21,644 nt of DNA from Candidatus Staskawiczbacteria bacterium. Lineage in GTDB: Bacteria > Patescibacteria > Paceibacteria > Paceibacterales > Staskawiczbacteraceae. The first letter of the stretch is position 1; each line of letters opens with the position of its first letter. Positions 18,782 through 21,644 of this stretch are shown here, one piece after another. A model generated the notes under the pieces. It saw nothing but the letters and a program-made list of their open reading frames with translations, was not told where the DNA came from and did not search any database. Location of the stretch: assembly GCA_903835075.1 (NCBI GenBank), contig CAILLM010000001.1, forward strand, positions 1 to 21,644, read 5' to 3'. The position numbers were made by a program, and so were the translations under genes.

Positions 18782-20155
18782 ATGATTCCAAGAAAAAAAA
18801 CAAAAATTATTGCAACAATAGGACCTGCCTCTGAACAAGAAAAAACTTTGGAAAAATTAATTTCAATTGGTGTTGACTGTACACGATTAAATTTCTCACA
18901 CGGAAGTCACCAAGAAAAATCTAGAAATATAAAGTTGATAAGAAGTTTGGCAAAGAAACTTAAAAAACAAATTGCTATTATTGCCGACATTCAGGGGCCA
19001 AAAATCAGAATTGGGAATTTACCCGAAAATGGAATTGAGTTAAAAAATGGCCAAGAAATATCAATAGACACGGGAACGCGCGAATATTATGGCGAAAGAA
19101 TACCCCTACCATCTTTGATGTTCCGCGATGGCACAAAAGAAGGACATTTGGTGTTTTTAGATGATGGAAACCTACAAATTAAAATTACCAGTAAATATGG
19201 CGGTATTTTTAAGGCTATCGTGATTAAAGGCGGCGTTTTATTCTCTAAAAAGGGTGTAAACGTACCTGATTTAGATAACGATTCCTCTATTTTAAATGCC
19301 AAAGACAAAGCTGACATAGAATTTGCTGTACGAGCTAAAGCTGATTACTTGGCCGTGTCTTTCATAAGAACTGCGAAAGATTTAAAAAGCATAAAAAAGT
19401 TTCTGGGTAAATCAAAGATAAAAATTATAGCCAAAATAGAGAGGCCTGAGGCATTAATAAATATAGAAGAAATTATTGATGAAGCCGATGCAATTATGAT
19501 AGCTAGGGGCGACTTAGGAATTGAGACCCCTCTTTGGGAATTACCCATAAGACAAAAAGAAATTATCGAATCTGTCAGGAAAAAAACAAAACCCGTAATT
19601 GTGGCAACTCAAATGTTAGATTCTATGATAAGAAACCCCATCCCCACCAGAGCAGAGGTTTCTGATGTAGCTAACGCAGTTTTTGAATCAACTGATGCTG
19701 TTATGTTGTCAGGAGAAACAGCATCTGGCAAATACCCAATAGAAGCAGTAGATATGATGAGAAAAATTTTAGAAGCAACAAGCGAAAACTCAGATTATCC
19801 TTGTGATAATTTTAATATAGAAAATGATAAAAATGAAATTATGACTGTTGCAAAATCAGCTGTAGAAATGGCAATTGGGTCACAGGCCAGCGCAATAATT
19901 ATTGGTTCTGCAGATGAAGCCCTAGCAACAGCAGTTTCCAGCTTCAGACCAAACATACCAATAATAGCAATTACAAAAAAATCAGATGTCGCACAGTTGT
20001 TAGCACTAACGTGGGGAGTAACTCCATTAATAACAGCAAATAAAAATTTATTAGTAGGCGCAAAAAAAATACTGCTTGAAGCAAATAGTCTAAAAAAAGG
20101 AGAGAAGATAACTTATCTCCGCAACATCAAAACCACCACCATTGAAACAATATAA
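18782..20155 (+). CDS. pyk: Pyruvate kinase
   Basis: At 457 residues this has normal length for a bacterial pyruvate kinase without the extra C-terminal PEP-utiliser domain. It transfers phosphate from phosphoenolpyruvate to ADP in the last step of glycolysis. Motifs in order: KIIATIGPAS (8-17), RLNFSHG (35-41), ADIQGPKIR (68-76), the B domain (about 80-165), AKIERPEA (217-224) with catalytic K218 and metal ligand E220, MIARGDLGIE (239-248) with D244, and VATQMLDSM (274-282). DAVMLSGETASGKYP and a C-terminal allosteric-type domain (about 350-457) follow. The ATG at 18782 directly follows a hairpin and T-tract, with no Shine-Dalgarno in range. A strong terminator follows. Substrate-level ATP synthesis is in keeping with a fermentative CPR lifestyle. 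Confidence 0.97.
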   Translation: MIPRKKTKIIATIGPASEQEKTLEKLISIGVDCTRLNFSHGSHQEKSRNIKLIRSLAKKLKKQIAIIADIQGPKIRIGNLPENGIELKNGQEISIDTGTREYYGERIPLPSLMFRDGTKEGHLVFLDDGNLQIKITSKYGGIFKAIVIKGGVLFSKKGVNVPDLDNDSSILNAKDKADIEFAVRAKADYLAVSFIRTAKDLKSIKKFLGKSKIKIIAKIERPEALINIEEIIDEADAIMIARGDLGIETPLWELPIRQKEIIESVRKKTKPVIVATQMLDSMIRNPIPTRAEVSDVANAVFESTDAVMLSGETASGKYPIEAVDMMRKILEATSENSDYPCDNFNIENDKNEIMTVAKSAVEMAIGSQASAIIIGSADEALATAVSSFRPNIPIIAITKKSDVAQLLALTWGVTPLITANKNLLVGAKKILLEANSLKKGEKITYLRNIKTTTIETI

Positions 20156-20157
20156 TT

Positions 20158-20207
20158 AAAAACCGCCCTAGGGCGCCTCGCCCGTTGGCTTCGGCCAAGG
20201 GGTTTTT
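20158..20207 (+). terminator. Compound terminator of pyk
   Basis: An outer stem AAAAACC/GGTTTTT (20158-20164 with 20201-20207) encloses the palindrome GCCCTAGGGC (20165-20174). It also encloses a hairpin with a TTCG loop (TTGGC-TTCG-GCCAA, 20185-20198, plus flanking CC/GG pairs). A T-run ends it. The extra GC-rich palindromes inside look like additions to a simpler terminator. Confidence 0.85.
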
Positions 20208-20272
20208 TGTTGAACCAAATAGCATTATAGGGGCTATCTTTTAGTGTTTATTTATCTATCTTAATTTCTATC

Positions 20273-20301
20273 TTGCGAAAGATAACAAACAGGGGTACAA
20301 T
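20273..20301 (+). promoter_or_regulatory. Promoter of the recombinase-like gene
   Basis: TTGCGA (20273-20278), a 17-base spacer and TACAAT (20296-20301, 5/6). The leader would be about 20 bases. Other TATTAT and GATAAT boxes lie between it and the ATG but have no paired -35. Confidence 0.5.
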
Positions 20302-20328
20302 AACCTATTATAAGATAATACATAACAT

Positions 20329-20862
20329 ATGAACAAATACTTAGATTTATACGATTTTATAGACTTTGCTAAGGGCAACAGAAAATACCCAGAGAATACA
20401 GCAAATGGGTTGAAGTCTGCATTAAAAATTTTTGAAAAAGAACTTAACATAGATGAGCTGTCCTCTATAGATTTAGTTGAAGATAATATAGAAGAAATCT
20501 TTGTTAGCGTGGTAGGTAAAAATAAAGACAAAAGCATAGGATCTTTAAATACATATAAGGCCCGCGTCTTAAAAGTTATAAAAGACTACCAAAGATATGG
20601 CGTAAACCCTAGTAAAATCCAAGGCTGGGATACAAAATCAAACAAACCAGCAGAACGTAAAATAGCCAAAGAAGATAATTTAGATAAAAACCAAGATAAG
20701 ATTCAGACATCTGTATCTGACCATATTAACACCCCTGTGCATAAGATTGAGCTTTCGCTCCGCGATAACGTAAAGTCAGTAATAATAGTACCAAAAGATA
20801 TTACCGCCAAAGAAGTAAAAATATTTAAAAATATGCTTGATTCGCTGGTTGTCGATGAATAG
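20329..20862 (+). CDS. Orphan SAM-like (tyrosine-recombinase core-binding-like) protein
   Basis: In this 177-residue protein, residues 1-100 resemble the four-helix N-terminal core-binding domain of tyrosine recombinases: YLDLYDFIDFAKGNRKYPENT, GLKSALKIFEKELN, and SLNTYKARVLKVIKDYQRYG followed by NPSKIQGW. No catalytic domain (R...HxxR...Y) follows. A charged linker (about 105-135) leads to a small C-terminal domain, HKIELSLRDNVKSVIIVPKDITAKEVKIFKNMLDSL (in two parts: about 137-150 and 151-173), like short beta/helix tails seen in phage and plasmid proteins. It probably binds DNA without cutting it, as a regulator or a domesticated remnant. Five bases separate it from the TTG alternative start of the ZIP gene. 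Confidence 0.75.
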   Translation: MNKYLDLYDFIDFAKGNRKYPENTANGLKSALKIFEKELNIDELSSIDLVEDNIEEIFVSVVGKNKDKSIGSLNTYKARVLKVIKDYQRYGVNPSKIQGWDTKSNKPAERKIAKEDNLDKNQDKIQTSVSDHINTPVHKIELSLRDNVKSVIIVPKDITAKEVKIFKNMLDSLVVDE

Positions 20863-20877
20863 CCTTTTTGATACAAT
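20849..20877 (+). promoter_or_regulatory. Leaderless-type promoter of the ZIP gene
   Basis: TTGTCG (20849-20854), a 17-base spacer and TACAAT (20872-20877). The -10 box ends 8 bases before the ATG at 20886 and lies across the end of the previous gene. Confidence 0.55.
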
Positions 20878-20885
20878 ATATAAAC

Positions 20886-21620
20886 ATGATAACAACAATT
20901 ATATTCCTCTCAATAGCAACCTTTGTCTCTACCCTATTGGGTGGCCTGTTTGCTATTAAATTTAAAAACAAGCTCCATTATATTATGGCTTTTGCAGCAG
21001 GTGTTTTACTTGGAGTTGTGGCTTTTGATATTTTCCCTGAAATAATAAGACAGATTCAAATTCACAACTTTAACTCTGTTGGAGTTATGCTAGCGTTGGT
21101 GGCAGGGTTCTTAATTTTTCATATATTAGAAAAAAGCATTTTAATTCAGCACTGCCACGACGAAGAATGCTTTACTCACCATAAACACCCAGACATTGGA
21201 GTTGCCTCAGCCATAGCCTTAGCAGGACACAGTCTTTTAGATGGAGTTGGAATTGGCCTGGGTTTTCAGGTTAGCCCCACTGTTGGGCTGTTAGTGGCTG
21301 TAGCGGTTATTTCCCACGACTTTACCGATGGCATGAACACAGTCAGCCTCATGTTGAGCAATAAAAACAGTGATAACAAATCAAAGTTATTTTTGTTACT
21401 AGTGGCAGTAGCACCTGTTTTAGGAGCTGCTTCAACCTTGCTGTTTCAGGTGCCCGCAAGCTTCTTAGTTCTCTATCTTGGATTTTTTGCAGGGTTCTTA
21501 CTGTACATTGGCGCCAGTGACATTTTGCCCGAAGCCCACGCCAAAGAAAGCTCATATCAACTTATGGCCCTCACCATCCTAGGCACCCTATTCATTTTTA
21601 TAATCACCCGCTTTATTTAA
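20886..21620 (+). CDS. ZIP-family divalent metal transporter
   Basis: This 244-residue protein has about seven or eight helices. Metal-site helices 4 and 5 carry GHSLLDGVGIG (HxxxDG) and SHDFTDGMNTV (HxxxDG), the ZIP signature pair. A His/Cys-rich loop, QHCHDEECFTHHKHPD, lies before helix 4 and could hold metal on the way in. The first position of the helix-5 motif reads HDFTD rather than the commoner HE-x-P-H/D, as in the bacterial GufA-like branch. ZIP proteins usually take up Zn, Fe or Mn. The ATG at 20886 is preferred to a TTG at 20868, because the promoter -10 box ends 8 bases before it. The frame closes at 21620; nothing more is visible to the window end. Confidence 0.9.
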   Translation: MITTIIFLSIATFVSTLLGGLFAIKFKNKLHYIMAFAAGVLLGVVAFDIFPEIIRQIQIHNFNSVGVMLALVAGFLIFHILEKSILIQHCHDEECFTHHKHPDIGVASAIALAGHSLLDGVGIGLGFQVSPTVGLLVAVAVISHDFTDGMNTVSLMLSNKNSDNKSKLFLLLVAVAPVLGAASTLLFQVPASFLVLYLGFFAGFLLYIGASDILPEAHAKESSYQLMALTILGTLFIFIITRFI

Positions 21621-21644
21621 ATTTTTTTTAGAAATATAATAAAA

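Noticed and set aside
1..21644. CRISPR array
   Set aside because: No set of three or more regularly spaced direct repeats was seen; repeats here are palindromes or the single tRNA-derived pair.
1..21644. Recoded UGA (as in Gracilibacteria/Absconditabacteria)
   Set aside because: The upstream ABC gene ends at TGA inside an ATGA overlap with its partner, and conserved proteins read normally without in-frame TGA.

Overview
The window looks like a piece of a Patescibacteria (CPR, probably Parcubacteria-like) genome. This is inferred from several things: an AT-rich sequence with standard stop codons (TGA is used as a stop), a minimal IF-2 without the long N-terminal region, DUF4446 and DUF4015 proteins, a YaaH/SleL-like GH18 protein, tRNA genes of which some encode CCA and some do not, and short palindromic inserts that stay in frame inside housekeeping genes. 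No marker gene fixes the lineage, so the assignment is inference.

Layout. Positions 1-142 hold only palindromic repeats. From 143 to 6740 everything reads on the minus strand: a GH18-like exported protein, then DUF4446-infB-rbfA, then tRNA-Cys and tRNA-Leu. Upstream of these are two paralogous small membrane proteins of higher GC, and the RNA-modification pair truB-dus just after tRNA-Ser. A His-rich membrane protein (6807-7226) and tRNA-Arg(CCU) follow. On the plus strand lie an HtrA-like serine protease and a membrane-anchored partner (7476-8951). From 8961 to 17864 the minus strand carries a heterodimeric ABC exporter, a DUF4015 glycosidase-like protein, a cupin/Nudix/HAD cluster (the HAD gene is frameshifted), three membrane or exported proteins of unknown function, and a helical-repeat protein. 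From 17971 to 18744 there is a tRNA cluster (His, Arg, Pro, Gly) with a small GIY-YIG nuclease gene lodged against tRNA-Gly. The window closes on the plus strand with pyruvate kinase, a protein resembling the core-binding half of a tyrosine recombinase, and a ZIP-family metal transporter.

How it works together. The interpretable core is translation (IF-2, RbfA, TruB, Dus, eight tRNAs), one glycolytic enzyme, and envelope functions (ABC exporter, two glycosidase-like exported proteins, HtrA, ZIP). Most genes lack a Shine-Dalgarno sequence, and several have a -10 box only 6-8 bases before the ATG, which suggests leaderless mRNAs. The two higher-GC paralogs are the clear exception, with strong GGAGG sites in a duplicated leader.

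Most interesting: (1) a roughly 330-bp GIY-YIG cassette bounded by a perfect 19-bp direct repeat of the tRNA-Gly 3' end, with two tandem perfect hairpins at its distal edge and no recombinase gene, a candidate minimal tRNA-targeting mobile element; (2) palindromic peptides inserted in frame in infB, dus, the GH18 gene and perhaps truB; (3) the duplicated membrane-protein pair with its duplicated leader.
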